From the NCBI RefSeq assembly GCF_023715145.1, contig NZ_JAMBNP010000003.1, positions 124,001 through 188,000 of the forward strand: a stretch of 64,000 bases of DNA, written 5' to 3'. This document shows, one piece after another, positions 8,569-17,155 of this stretch (position 1 is its first letter; each line of letters starts with the position of its first letter). Origin of the DNA: Paenibacillus glycanilyticus. GTDB lineage: Bacteria; Bacillota; Bacilli; Paenibacillales; Paenibacillaceae. Both the position numbers and the translations under genes were made by a program. The notes under the pieces are model-generated. The model was not told the DNA's origin. It ran no database searches and was given only the letters and a program-made list of their open reading frames with translations.

Positions 8569-10056
8569 ATGCAGCAAGTGCAAAACAGTTCTCCAACCGG
8601 GGGAATTCGTGTGGGAGTCCAGAAGTTTGGACGTTTTCTCAGCGGTATGGTTATGCCCAATATTGGTGCTTTTATAGCATGGGGGATCATAACGGCGTTG
8701 TTCATTCCTACGGGATGGCTGCCAAACGAAACCCTTGCAAAGCTCGTTGATCCGATTATCAAATACCTGCTTCCGTTGCTGATCGGTTATACCGGCGGCA
8801 CGATGATTCATAAGCAGCGCGGCGGCGTTATTGGCGCACTGATGACGATGGGCATTATCGTCGGCACGGAAATCCCGATGTTCCTCGGGGCCATGATTTG
8901 CGGACCGTTGGCCGCATGGGTGCTGAAGCAGTTCGACAAATCGATCGAGGGCAAAATCAAATCCGGCTTTGAGATGCTGGTGAACAATTTCTCGCTTGGT
9001 ATTATCGGTGCCATTCTTACTTTAATTTCTTATACCGGCGTTGGTCCGGTTATCGAACAGCTGACCAAAGTTTTATCGAACGGCGTGGAGTTCCTGGTTA
9101 ACCACAACCTGATCCCGCTGGCCAACCTTATTATTGAACCGGCCAAAATCCTGTTCCTCAACAATGCCATCAACCATGGCGTGCTGAGCCCAATCGCCTT
9201 GGAGGAAGCATCCCGGACAGGACAATCGATTCTCTTCATGCTTGAATCGAACCCGGGCCCTGGCCTTGGCATTCTGCTGGCGTATATGATTGCCGGCCGC
9301 GGTACAGCCAAGCAATCCGCTTCCGGCGCAGCCATCATACATTTCTTCGGCGGGATTCACGAGATTTATTTCCCTTACATTCTGATGAATCCGCGTTTGA
9401 TTCTGGCTGTCATTGCCGGCGGCGTAACCGGTACGCTGACCTTCTCGATGTTTGGGGCCGGTCTTGTTGCTCCTCCTTCGCCGGGCAGTATCTTCGCTTA
9501 TGTTGCAATGGCGCCTAAGGGCGGTCTGCTCGCAGCTCTCAGCGGGGTTGTAACAGCGGCAATCGTCTCGTTTGTTGTGGCGGCGCTGCTGCTCAAGACC
9601 TCCAAGAAAGAAGCCGAGGACGGGGAAGACCTGGAGCAAGCCGCGGAGAAAATGAAGCAAATGAAGGCGGCGGGCACGACGGCAGCTGCGGCAAACGCGG
9701 TTGCGGCAGGGGCGGCGATGGAAGCGGGCGCACAAGTCTCGCAGCCGGCCGACGCGGCGGACCAGACGCTCAAAGCCAAAGAGGATGTTCATAAAATCGT
9801 CTTCTCCTGCGATGCAGGCATGGGTTCAAGCGCAATGGGCGCATCGATTCTGCGGAAGAAAATGAAAGCCGCCGGTTCGGAGATTACCGTAACCAATACG
9901 GCAATCAGCGATATTCCGGGCGATGCGGACATTGTCATCACGCACAAAACGCTCACGGAGCGGGCTAGAATTCAGGCCCCTAACGCAGAGCATATCTCCA
10001 TTGATAATTTCCTGAAAAGTCCGGAGTATGACAAGCTCGTCGACCGGCTCTCGTAA
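8569..10056 (+). CDS. mtlA: PTS mannitol transporter subunit IICB
   Basis: A 495-residue mannitol permease that phosphorylates mannitol as it imports it. Residues about 15-345 are the membrane IIC domain, with the signature GGIHEIYFPYILMNP. An alanine-rich linker occupies about 355-400, and the IIB domain follows with the phospho-cysteine C414 in VFSCDAGMGSSAMG. No IIA domain is fused; it is supplied by mtlF downstream. A GAGGAGG site precedes the ATG. It is the first gene of the six-gene mannitol operon, with the candidate cre site and palindrome upstream. The family match is strong throughout. Confidence 0.97.
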   Translation: MQQVQNSSPTGGIRVGVQKFGRFLSGMVMPNIGAFIAWGIITALFIPTGWLPNETLAKLVDPIIKYLLPLLIGYTGGTMIHKQRGGVIGALMTMGIIVGTEIPMFLGAMICGPLAAWVLKQFDKSIEGKIKSGFEMLVNNFSLGIIGAILTLISYTGVGPVIEQLTKVLSNGVEFLVNHNLIPLANLIIEPAKILFLNNAINHGVLSPIALEEASRTGQSILFMLESNPGPGLGILLAYMIAGRGTAKQSASGAAIIHFFGGIHEIYFPYILMNPRLILAVIAGGVTGTLTFSMFGAGLVAPPSPGSIFAYVAMAPKGGLLAALSGVVTAAIVSFVVAALLLKTSKKEAEDGEDLEQAAEKMKQMKAAGTTAAAANAVAAGAAMEAGAQVSQPADAADQTLKAKEDVHKIVFSCDAGMGSSAMGASILRKKMKAAGSEITVTNTAISDIPGDADIVITHKTLTERARIQAPNAEHISIDNFLKSPEYDKLVDRLS

Positions 10057-10081
10057 GGGATCCTTTCTCCTCAAGGCTGCT

Positions 10082-10107
10082 GGCGTCGGAAATGTTTTTC
10101 CGGCGCC
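10082..10107 (+). other. Hairpin between mtlA and mtlR
   Basis: An 11-bp stem (10082-10092 with 10097-10107, one wobble pair) with a 4-base loop and no T-run after it. It is more likely an mRNA stability or partial attenuation element than a full terminator, letting mtlA exceed the regulator and enzymes in expression. Confidence 0.45.
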
Positions 10108-10144
10108 CGGGGCCATTCTATCGTTATAGGAAGGGTTTTGCGAA

Positions 10145-12211
10145 ATGCGTATATCCAGCCGATCCCGCCGGATTCTTGAATTATTGCTCCGAAGCGATCA
10201 AGACCTGACGGCGGCTCAGATCGCGGCAGAGATTCAGGTTAGCTCAAGAACGGTACATCGCGAGTTAGCTGCGGTAGAGGAGATACTAAGGGCCGAAGGT
10301 GCGGAACTGCTTAAAAAATCGGGCTCGGGCATACGCCTGAAGGGCGATGAGGCGAAGCTTAAGCGAATAGCCGCGCTTGTCTCCGTGCCCGAGGATTTCG
10401 AGTTTTCGCCGGAGGAAAGACAGATTTATCTGTTATGCCTGCTTCTGGAGAGTGCCGAGCCGGTCAAGTTATTTACGCTCGCGCATGAATTCAAGGTAAC
10501 CATTCCTACCGTAGCTCACGATCTGGATGAGCTTGACGGCTGGATAAGCAAATATGGAGCTTTATTGATTCGGAGAAGAGGTTATGGCGTAGAGCTGACC
10601 GGCGAGGAAGAGCAGCTTCGGGAGATGATCCGTCAGCTTATTACGCTGCGGCTTGACGATACGGAGCTGATTGCCAGCCGGGTTGAGCCTCCGCTTCATC
10701 CGCTCGACCGGCGCTTGTTCACTCTGGCGGGACAGTCGGAGATGGCGGCCGTCGAGCGCATCTTATGGGGCTGGGAAGAGCATGGGGGCAGCCGGTTGAG
10801 CGAGGACTCCTATACCGAGCTGTTAATCCGGCTGTCGATTGCGCTGCGGCGAATCCGGGCGGGATACTCCGGGCTGCAGCAAGGCGGAAACGCCACAACG
10901 CATTTCGAAGCCGACGCCGTGTACCTTGCGGACCGGCTGGCAGAGCTTACGGGGCAAGACATGACGCCGGCCGAGACGGCTTATATCGGCAGGCTGCTGC
11001 GATCGGCGCAGACAAATGATCTCTCCGTATTGCCTGCAGACGATCTGGCGTTAACCGAAACGGTTCGTTCCCTGATCGACCGCGTGCAGAGCGCTATGGG
11101 GGCGGATTACGACAAGGACCGCTCTCTGCGCGACGGGTTGTTCCTTCACTTGAAGGATGCCTTGCAGCGGCTGAAAGAGGGGACGAATATCCGCAATCCG
11201 CTGCTCGATCAGATCAAGAAGGATTATGCCTCCTTGTACAGGATCGTTCGCAAAGCGGCGGATCAAGTCTTCTCCGATGTTGTTGTGCCGGATGAGGAGA
11301 TCGGATTCCTCGTCATGCATTTCGGAGCTTCGCTGGAGCGGCTGAAGCAGCTGCGGCACAATGTCCGTGCCATTCTGGTCTGCTCGAGCGGAATCGGCTC
11401 CTCCAAGCTGCTGCAGATTCGTTTGCAGAAGGAGCTGCCGGAGATTCAAATCGTTGACCGCGTATCCTGGTACGAGGCAACTCGTACGGGGAAAGACAAA
11501 TACGATCTTATTATTTCAACGGTAGACCTGCCTCTTAACAGCGAGCAATATATGAAGGTTACTCCGCTCCTGACGCAGGCCGAGGCGGACCGGCTAAGGA
11601 CGTTTGTCCAAACGGGACTGGGTCACAGGAGCGAGGGCGGGCTGGTCAAGGAAGAGAAGGCGGGTGCAGAAGCAACCACCTTCGAGCAGCTGGTCAGTCT
11701 TCAGACGACGCTGGATGAGATGGTGAGCCTGATCAAGCGCTTTGAGGTTGTAAGGGTCAAGGGGCAGAGCGGGGATTTGCCGGTTATTCTGCAAGAAGCC
11801 TGCATGCATGAAGAAGCCAAAGGCGTGCTTGCCGATGCCGGACTCGTCGCGCAGCGGCTTATGCAGCGCGAACAAAGCGGCAGCCAGATGATACCGGGAA
11901 CCTCGGTTGCTTTGTTTCATACCCGGGGGGAAGAGATTATGCGGCCGTCCCTGTCGTTATACCGATTGGAAAAGCCGCTGACGGTTGAAGCCGGCTCTCC
12001 TTCGCGGTTAAGTCATTTCTTATTAATGCTGGCGCCGCGCACCTTATCCAAGGAAGCGCTGGAAGTATTAAGCGAAATAAGCGCCATGCTGCTCGATACC
12101 TTTATGATTGATTTGCTCGAAGCCGGCGAGGAAGCCGACATTCGAGACTATATAACCGTGCATCTTAGAATGTTTTTCAATATAAAAGCGGAAGCGAGTG
12201 ACGTACAATGA
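10145..12211 (+). CDS. mtlR: Mannitol operon transcriptional activator MtlR
   Basis: A 688-residue multidomain activator whose activity is set by PTS phosphorylation. In order: helix-turn-helix (about 1-60, SSRTVHRELAAVEE), a second winged-helix region, PRD1 (about 195-290), PRD2 (about 305-405) with H335 and H392, a IIB-Gat-like domain with C413 in LVCSSGIGSSKL, and a IIA-like domain with H592 in ALFHTRGEE. In relatives, phosphorylation of PRD2 by HPr activates it, while phosphorylation of the IIB and IIA domains lowers activity. Those residues are all present. AGGAAGGG precedes the ATG. Its stop overlaps the mtlF start as ATGA. Confidence 0.95.
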   Translation: MRISSRSRRILELLLRSDQDLTAAQIAAEIQVSSRTVHRELAAVEEILRAEGAELLKKSGSGIRLKGDEAKLKRIAALVSVPEDFEFSPEERQIYLLCLLLESAEPVKLFTLAHEFKVTIPTVAHDLDELDGWISKYGALLIRRRGYGVELTGEEEQLREMIRQLITLRLDDTELIASRVEPPLHPLDRRLFTLAGQSEMAAVERILWGWEEHGGSRLSEDSYTELLIRLSIALRRIRAGYSGLQQGGNATTHFEADAVYLADRLAELTGQDMTPAETAYIGRLLRSAQTNDLSVLPADDLALTETVRSLIDRVQSAMGADYDKDRSLRDGLFLHLKDALQRLKEGTNIRNPLLDQIKKDYASLYRIVRKAADQVFSDVVVPDEEIGFLVMHFGASLERLKQLRHNVRAILVCSSGIGSSKLLQIRLQKELPEIQIVDRVSWYEATRTGKDKYDLIISTVDLPLNSEQYMKVTPLLTQAEADRLRTFVQTGLGHRSEGGLVKEEKAGAEATTFEQLVSLQTTLDEMVSLIKRFEVVRVKGQSGDLPVILQEACMHEEAKGVLADAGLVAQRLMQREQSGSQMIPGTSVALFHTRGEEIMRPSLSLYRLEKPLTVEAGSPSRLSHFLLMLAPRTLSKEALEVLSEISAMLLDTFMIDLLEAGEEADIRDYITVHLRMFFNIKAEASDVQ

Positions 12212-12645
12212 GTATTCTGTCTACGAATAAAGTGAAATTGAATGCGGCGGTGAAAGATAAATACGAAGCCGTTCGACTGGCTGGCCAGCTGCTGGTAGAC
12301 GCGGGGCATGCGGACCCAAGCTATGTGGAAAGCATGATTGAACGTGAAAATTCTCTTTCCACCTATATGGGCGGCGGCCTTGCTATTCCTCACGGAACAA
12401 ACGAATCGAAGGGCTCCATCAAGTCGACGGGCCTGTCCATCGTTCAAATTCCGGCGGGCGTGGATTTTGGCGAAGGCAATATCGCGCATCTGGTCATCGG
12501 GATTGCGGCGGTTGGCGACGATCATCTGGAGATCTTGACGAATGTCGCGATGGTCTGCTCCGATGATGACAACCTGGAGCGAATTCTGAAAGCTTCCACT
12601 GCCGAAGAAATGATTGAGATCTTCGAAAGCGGGATGGAATCATGA
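12208..12645 (+). CDS. mtlF: PTS mannitol transporter subunit IIA
   Basis: A 145-residue cytosolic IIA protein that passes phosphate from HPr to the IIB domain of MtlA. The phospho-histidine is H62 in GGGLAIPHGTNES. The length matches stand-alone MtlF proteins. Its start overlaps the mtlR stop by four bases and its stop overlaps the mtlD start by four bases, so the three are translationally coupled. Confidence 0.97.
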   Translation: MSILSTNKVKLNAAVKDKYEAVRLAGQLLVDAGHADPSYVESMIERENSLSTYMGGGLAIPHGTNESKGSIKSTGLSIVQIPAGVDFGEGNIAHLVIGIAAVGDDHLEILTNVAMVCSDDDNLERILKASTAEEMIEIFESGMES

Positions 12646-13808
12646 AGGCCTTACATTTTGGAGCGGGCAACATTGGGCGCGGATTTATAGGACTTCTTCT
12701 GTCGCAATCGGGGTATGAGGTGATTTTCTCCGACGTGAATCAGGTGCTTGTCTCCGAGCTTCGGAAGCGCGGAGCCTATACCGTAACGCTTGCGAATGCC
12801 GCCAAGGATCAGCTGCAGGTTACGGGCGTAACGGCCATTGACGGAACGAAAATAGACGATGTTGCCGCCGCGGTGGCGGAAGCCGATCTGGTGACCACGG
12901 CCGTAGGCGTCAACATCTTGAAGCATATCGCGGCGGGCATCGCCCGCGGCATCCAGAAGCGGATCGACAGCGGCAAGGGGCGTCTGGCTATTATCGCCTG
13001 CGAGAATGCGATCGGCGGCAGCACCCAGCTGAAAGAGCATGTATATGGACATCTGGATGAAGAGACAAAGGCAAAAGCGTCTGAAATCATTGCTTTTCCC
13101 GATGCGGCCGTAGACCGGATCGTTCCGATTCAGCATCATGAGGATCCTCTCGCGGTAACGGTGGAGCCGTTCTACGAGTGGGTTGTCGACGAATCCGCGA
13201 TGTTCGAAGGGTACAAGCCGGTTGGAGGCGTCCATTATGTCCAAAATCTTATGCCCTATATCGAGCGCAAATTGTTTACGGTGAACACGGGTCACTGTGC
13301 CGCAGCTTACCTGGGAAGCCTTGAGGGCTATGAGACGATCCAGCAGGCGATGGCCGATGAGACAATCGTTCGCGACGTGAAGGCGACGCTCAAGGAGACG
13401 GGAGCCGTTCTGGTTGCCCAATATGGATTTGACCAAACGGAGCATGACCGCTATATCGAGAAAATTATCGGGCGGTTCCGCAATGATCAGCTGACCGACG
13501 AGGTAACTCGCGTCGGGCGTTCGCCAATTCGCAAGCTGTCGCCCAATGACCGGCTGGCGAAGCCGGCTATGCAGGCTCACGAACGGGGCATAAAGCCCGT
13601 GCAGCTGGCTAAGGTCATGGCGGCGGCCCTAAGCTTCGTGAATGCGGATGATCCGGAGGCTGTCTTGCTGCAGCAATCGATTAAGGATAAAGGCGTTCGG
13701 CAAACGGCTGCTGAGTACACGTCCATTCCGGCGGGACACCCGGTATTCGAGCTGATCATGGACAGCTATGAGGCTATTTCGGATCCGCGCAAGAAAAACA
13801 CAGTTTAA
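12642..13808 (+). CDS. mtlD: Mannitol-1-phosphate 5-dehydrogenase
   Basis: A 388-residue NAD-dependent dehydrogenase converting mannitol 1-phosphate to fructose 6-phosphate. The Rossmann motif is HFGAGNIGRGFIG at residues 5-17. The active-site region KLFTVNTGHCAAAYLG and the helical C-terminal domain (SPIRKLSPNDRL) match the polyol dehydrogenase family. The length is close to E. coli MtlD (382). It is coupled to mtlF by an ATGA overlap and followed 14 bases later by the enzyme I gene. Confidence 0.97.
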   Translation: MKALHFGAGNIGRGFIGLLLSQSGYEVIFSDVNQVLVSELRKRGAYTVTLANAAKDQLQVTGVTAIDGTKIDDVAAAVAEADLVTTAVGVNILKHIAAGIARGIQKRIDSGKGRLAIIACENAIGGSTQLKEHVYGHLDEETKAKASEIIAFPDAAVDRIVPIQHHEDPLAVTVEPFYEWVVDESAMFEGYKPVGGVHYVQNLMPYIERKLFTVNTGHCAAAYLGSLEGYETIQQAMADETIVRDVKATLKETGAVLVAQYGFDQTEHDRYIEKIIGRFRNDQLTDEVTRVGRSPIRKLSPNDRLAKPAMQAHERGIKPVQLAKVMAAALSFVNADDPEAVLLQQSIKDKGVRQTAAEYTSIPAGHPVFELIMDSYEAISDPRKKNTV

Positions 13809-13822
13809 GGGAGGTTCGCAAT

Positions 13823-15541
13823 ATGGCCAATATCATTAGCGGTGTTGCCGCATCTCCCGGAATCGCTATTGCGAAAGCATTCCGGTATATCAATACACCC
13901 TATATTCCTCAGCAGAAGACCATTACGGATGCTATTGCGGAAGCCGGCCGTTTCCGGCAGGCGATCGAGCAATCCAAAATCGAGATTGAAGAGATCCGCT
14001 TAAAGACCGAGCAAAGACTTGGCGCGCAAAAGGCGGAAATTTTTGAAGCGCATCTGTTTCTGCTGGAAGACCCCGACCTTATTGATTCGGTGCTTGATAA
14101 AGTGAAAGACGAACAAGCCAGCGCGGAATACGCTTTGTACGAAGTGACGGCAGCCGTCGTGGAGATGCTGCTAGAGCTCGACAACGAGATGGTTCGCGAG
14201 CGCGCGGCCGACGTGAAGGACGTATCCGGGCGGCTCATGAGCCACCTGCTCGGCAAGCCGTATGCCTCGCTGTCCGGCATTTCCGAGGAGACGATCATCC
14301 TCGCAGAGGATTTGACCCCTTCGGATACCGCGCAGCTGGATCTGAATGTTATCCTCGGCTTTGTAACGGAAATCGGTAGCCGCACGTCGCATTCCGCCAT
14401 TATGGCACGCTCGCTTGAGATTCCCGCCATTGTTGGCGCGGGCGCGGCATCCGCAGCCGTTGCGGATGGAGCCCTGGTCATCATGGACGCAACAGAGGGC
14501 AAAGTGATCGTTGATCCTTCGGAGGAAGTACTGGCCGAGTATCGGGAGAAAAAGAAGCAATACGATGAGCGCAAGGTGCAGCTGAAGCGACTGGCCCGGC
14601 AGCCGTCGGTAACGGCGGATGGCGAGCACCTGGAGCTTGCGGCCAACATTGGCAGCGTCGAGGACTTGAACAAAGTGCTGGAGAACGGCGCCGACGGCGT
14701 CGGATTGTTCCGCACGGAGTTTCTTTATATGGGACGAAGCTCGCTTCCGACGGAGGAAGAGCAGTTCCAAATCTACAAGCATGTGCTCGAGAAGCTAGGC
14801 GGCAAACGCGTCGTGATTCGCACGCTGGATATCGGCGGAGACAAAGAGCTTCCTTACCTGGAGCTTGCGAAGGAGAGCAATCCGTTCCTTGGCCTTCGCG
14901 CCTTGCGTCTATGCCTCACGAGGGAAGACTTGTTCCGTACCCAGCTCCGGGCACTGCTCCGGGCAAGCGTGTTCGGCAAGCTGAACATTATGTTCCCGAT
15001 GATCGCGGTATTAAGCGAGCTTCGCGAGGCGAAGCGAATATTGGAGGAAGAGCGCGTGAAGCTGCAGCAGGAAGGGATTCCGGTGTCCGACTTGATCGAG
15101 GTGGGCATGATGATCGAGATTCCTGCCGCTGCGATTGGCGCCGATTATTTTGCGAAGGAAGTGGATTTCTTCAGCATCGGCACGAATGATCTGATCCAAT
15201 ACACGATGGCGGCAGACCGCATGAACGAGTCGGTAGCCTATCTGTATCAGCCTTATCATCCTTCCATCCTGCGGCTTGTTCGCATGGTTATCAAAGCAGC
15301 CGAACGCGCGGGGATTTGGAGCGGCATGTGCGGCGAGATGGCCGGCGATCAGACGGCGATTCCGCTTCTGCTCGGGATGGGATTAAACGAGTTCAGCATG
15401 AGCGCCGGTTCCGTGCTGCCAGCACGCGAGCTGATTGGCAAGTTATCCAAGCAGGAATGGGCGTCTCTGTCGGAAGAGGCTCTTGGAATGAGCACGCAGG
15501 AAGAAGTACAACAATTTGTTAAGCAAAGGAGACCCCTATAA
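13823..15541 (+). CDS. ptsI: PTS enzyme I (phosphoenolpyruvate-protein phosphotransferase)
   Basis: A 572-residue enzyme I that takes phosphate from PEP and gives it to HPr. The N-terminus ISGVAASPGIAIAKAF, the phospho-histidine H190 in GSRTSHSAIMARSLEIP, and the C-terminal PEP site (FSIGTNDLIQYTMAADR, GMCGEMAGD) are all intact, and the length is normal. A GGGAGG site precedes the ATG. It lies inside the mannitol operon, before HPr, whereas the general ptsHI operon of Bacillus-type bacteria has HPr first. It may be the only enzyme I of the cell or a mannitol-dedicated copy; the window cannot tell. Confidence 0.95.
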   Translation: MANIISGVAASPGIAIAKAFRYINTPYIPQQKTITDAIAEAGRFRQAIEQSKIEIEEIRLKTEQRLGAQKAEIFEAHLFLLEDPDLIDSVLDKVKDEQASAEYALYEVTAAVVEMLLELDNEMVRERAADVKDVSGRLMSHLLGKPYASLSGISEETIILAEDLTPSDTAQLDLNVILGFVTEIGSRTSHSAIMARSLEIPAIVGAGAASAAVADGALVIMDATEGKVIVDPSEEVLAEYREKKKQYDERKVQLKRLARQPSVTADGEHLELAANIGSVEDLNKVLENGADGVGLFRTEFLYMGRSSLPTEEEQFQIYKHVLEKLGGKRVVIRTLDIGGDKELPYLELAKESNPFLGLRALRLCLTREDLFRTQLRALLRASVFGKLNIMFPMIAVLSELREAKRILEEERVKLQQEGIPVSDLIEVGMMIEIPAAAIGADYFAKEVDFFSIGTNDLIQYTMAADRMNESVAYLYQPYHPSILRLVRMVIKAAERAGIWSGMCGEMAGDQTAIPLLLGMGLNEFSMSAGSVLPARELIGKLSKQEWASLSEEALGMSTQEEVQQFVKQRRPL

Positions 15542-15804
15542 TGCTATCGCAAACCTATACCGTTATTCACCCATCCGGGTTCCATGCCCGTCCGTCCAAG
15601 CTGTTCGTTCAGGCGGCAACGGAATTCCCTTGCAGCGTGAAGCTGATCAAAGGGACCAAAAAAGTGAACGGCAAAAGCTCGCTGGGCTTGCTGACTCTAG
15701 GGTTGGCAAACGGCGACGAAGTTACGCTCGAGGTGGACGGCGAGCGCGAGGAAGAAGCGCTTCAGACGCTGGGCGCCATGTTGACCAAGATTTACGAGGA
15801 GTAA
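15541..15804 (+). CDS. ptsH: HPr-family phosphocarrier protein
   Basis: An 87-residue phosphocarrier. H15 in SGFHARPSKL is the enzyme I site, so this is HPr rather than Crh, and S46 in NGKSSLG corresponds to the HPr kinase site. The residues after S46 are Ser-Leu where Bacillus HPr has Ile-Met, a change in the patch that contacts HPr kinase and CcpA. The start shares one base with the enzyme I stop (TAATG). It is the last gene of the mannitol operon. Confidence 0.93.
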   Translation: MLSQTYTVIHPSGFHARPSKLFVQAATEFPCSVKLIKGTKKVNGKSSLGLLTLGLANGDEVTLEVDGEREEEALQTLGAMLTKIYEE

Positions 15805-15842
15805 GACTGCGGGGTTGTTGCATGAACCTGCGGTTATCTAAG

Positions 15843-15864
15843 GGCACCCTGCCGGGTGCCTTTT
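15843..15864 (+). terminator. Terminator of the mannitol operon
   Basis: A 7-bp stem GGCACCC/GGGTGCC with a 4-base loop followed by TTTT and a T-rich stretch, 38 bases after the HPr stop. Confidence 0.85.
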
Positions 15865-15926
15865 GATTTTATTCTAATGCTGATATAGTGAACCTATTAG
15901 AGACAAAGAGACAAAGGAGATTCAGT

Positions 15927-16361
15927 ATGGACAACAATGACAACCATTTCATGTTAAGCGATGACGCGGCTTATGAAAAAACGATGTTTGGAGCACTCGG
16001 GATGCGCATTATCGAATGTACGGGGGAGCGCGTTGTAGGTACAATGCCCGTGGGCCCTTCTACTTGGCAGTACTTTGGCGTCCTGCACGGAGGCGCATCG
16101 GTTGCTCTTGCCGAGACGGTAGCGAGCGTGGGCACGTACAATCTGATCGATAAGGAGAACCAGCTTGCCGTAGGGATGGAGATCAATGCGAATCATATCC
16201 GCTCGAAGCGGGATGGCATGGTTACCGCCGTTGCGACTCCTCTGCACAAAGGACGGACAACGATGGTCTGGGATATCAAGATCACCGACGAGGAAGACCG
16301 TCTGATCTGCGTGTCCCGCTGTACGGTAGGGATCATCCCCAAAGTGCGGGAGAGCAGATAG
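15927..16361 (+). CDS. Hotdog-fold thioesterase, PaaI/MenI-like
   Basis: A 144-residue acyl-CoA thioesterase of the hotdog fold. The motif GVLHGGASVALAETVAS with the following helix is nearly that of the MenI/YdiI group, which hydrolyses 1,4-dihydroxy-2-naphthoyl-CoA in menaquinone synthesis. MEINANHIRSKRDG is the usual following strand. The ATG at 15927 follows GGAG at 7 bases; the upstream GTG frame lacks a site. No menaquinone genes are nearby, so the substrate is unproven. Confidence 0.85.
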   Translation: MDNNDNHFMLSDDAAYEKTMFGALGMRIIECTGERVVGTMPVGPSTWQYFGVLHGGASVALAETVASVGTYNLIDKENQLAVGMEINANHIRSKRDGMVTAVATPLHKGRTTMVWDIKITDEEDRLICVSRCTVGIIPKVRESR

Positions 16362-16378
16362 TTAACAGGGTGGAGCAG

Positions 16379-17131
16379 CTACTCCATGACAAGCCCGCCG
16401 GTTACGGGTGTGTAGGTTCCCGTCAGGAACCGCGCGCCGTCTCCGGCGAGAAAAACGATTACATCCGCCACATCTTCCGGCTCGGCGATCCGGCCAAGCG
16501 GCGTGAAGCTGCCGATGACGCGGCTCTCGTCATCGGAAATCATAAAGGGCTCGCCGCTCCTCACGAAGCCAGGGGCGACCACATTGGCCGTAATCCCGTG
16601 AGGGCCGAATTCTTGAGCGATATACCGGGCAAACGTATCTAGTCCGCCCTTCGCCGTGCCAAAGGCGATATATTCGGGAGTAGGGTCTTTGCCCTCCGTG
16701 CCGGACAGATAGATGATCCGGCCCGAATGCTGTTCTATCATGCCGGGAATGACAGCCTTTGTTGGTTCAAACGCCGCCTGTAATTCACCGGTCAGCTGCC
16801 GTTCGAAGGACGCCCAGGACAGCTCGGCAAAAACCGCCGCTTCGGCATCATGGCCCGCATTGCACACCAGAATATCAATCCGCCCAAGCTTTTGCTTCAC
16901 GGCTTCCACAAGCCGTTCCATTTGCTCCTTGCTGCGGGCATCCGCCGGCATCGACATGGCTTCGCCGCCGCTTGCGGCAATCTCGGATACGACGGCTTCA
17001 GCGGCCATCTCGTTTCCTCTCCCGCTCACAACAACAACCTTCGCTCCATGTTTGGCGAGCGCTATTGATGTTGCTCTTCCAACCCCCTGGACGCCCTCGG
17101 TCACCATTGCTATTTTTCCTTGCAAGTTCAT
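16379..17131 (-). CDS. SDR-family protein lacking the catalytic tyrosine
   Basis: A 250-residue short-chain dehydrogenase fold (NAG motif CNAGHD, Ser143 in YLSGTEG, Lys161 in FGTAKGGL, C-terminal PVTGG). Two key positions differ. The Tyr four residues before the lysine is Phe157, and the first glycine of the TGxxxGxG cofactor loop is Glu12 (VTEGVQGVG). Oxidoreductase activity is therefore doubtful; a binding or regulatory role is possible. Tyr154, three residues earlier, might substitute. The ATG at 17131 follows a GGGGGG tract. It is 24 bases behind the WYL regulator and convergent with the thioesterase. Confidence 0.85.
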   Translation of the reverse strand: MNLQGKIAMVTEGVQGVGRATSIALAKHGAKVVVVSGRGNEMAAEAVVSEIAASGGEAMSMPADARSKEQMERLVEAVKQKLGRIDILVCNAGHDAEAAVFAELSWASFERQLTGELQAAFEPTKAVIPGMIEQHSGRIIYLSGTEGKDPTPEYIAFGTAKGGLDTFARYIAQEFGPHGITANVVAPGFVRSGEPFMISDDESRVIGSFTPLGRIAEPEDVADVIVFLAGDGARFLTGTYTPVTGGLVME

Positions 17132-17155
17132 GATGAACAACCCCCCGTTCCTGAC

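Noticed and set aside
9073..9792. Minus-strand frame of 239 codons inside mtlA
   Set aside because: An antisense shadow of the well-supported mtlA gene; composition rich in Arg and Cys.
12651..13580. Minus-strand frame of 309 codons inside mtlD
   Set aside because: Fully antisense to mtlD, no start signal.
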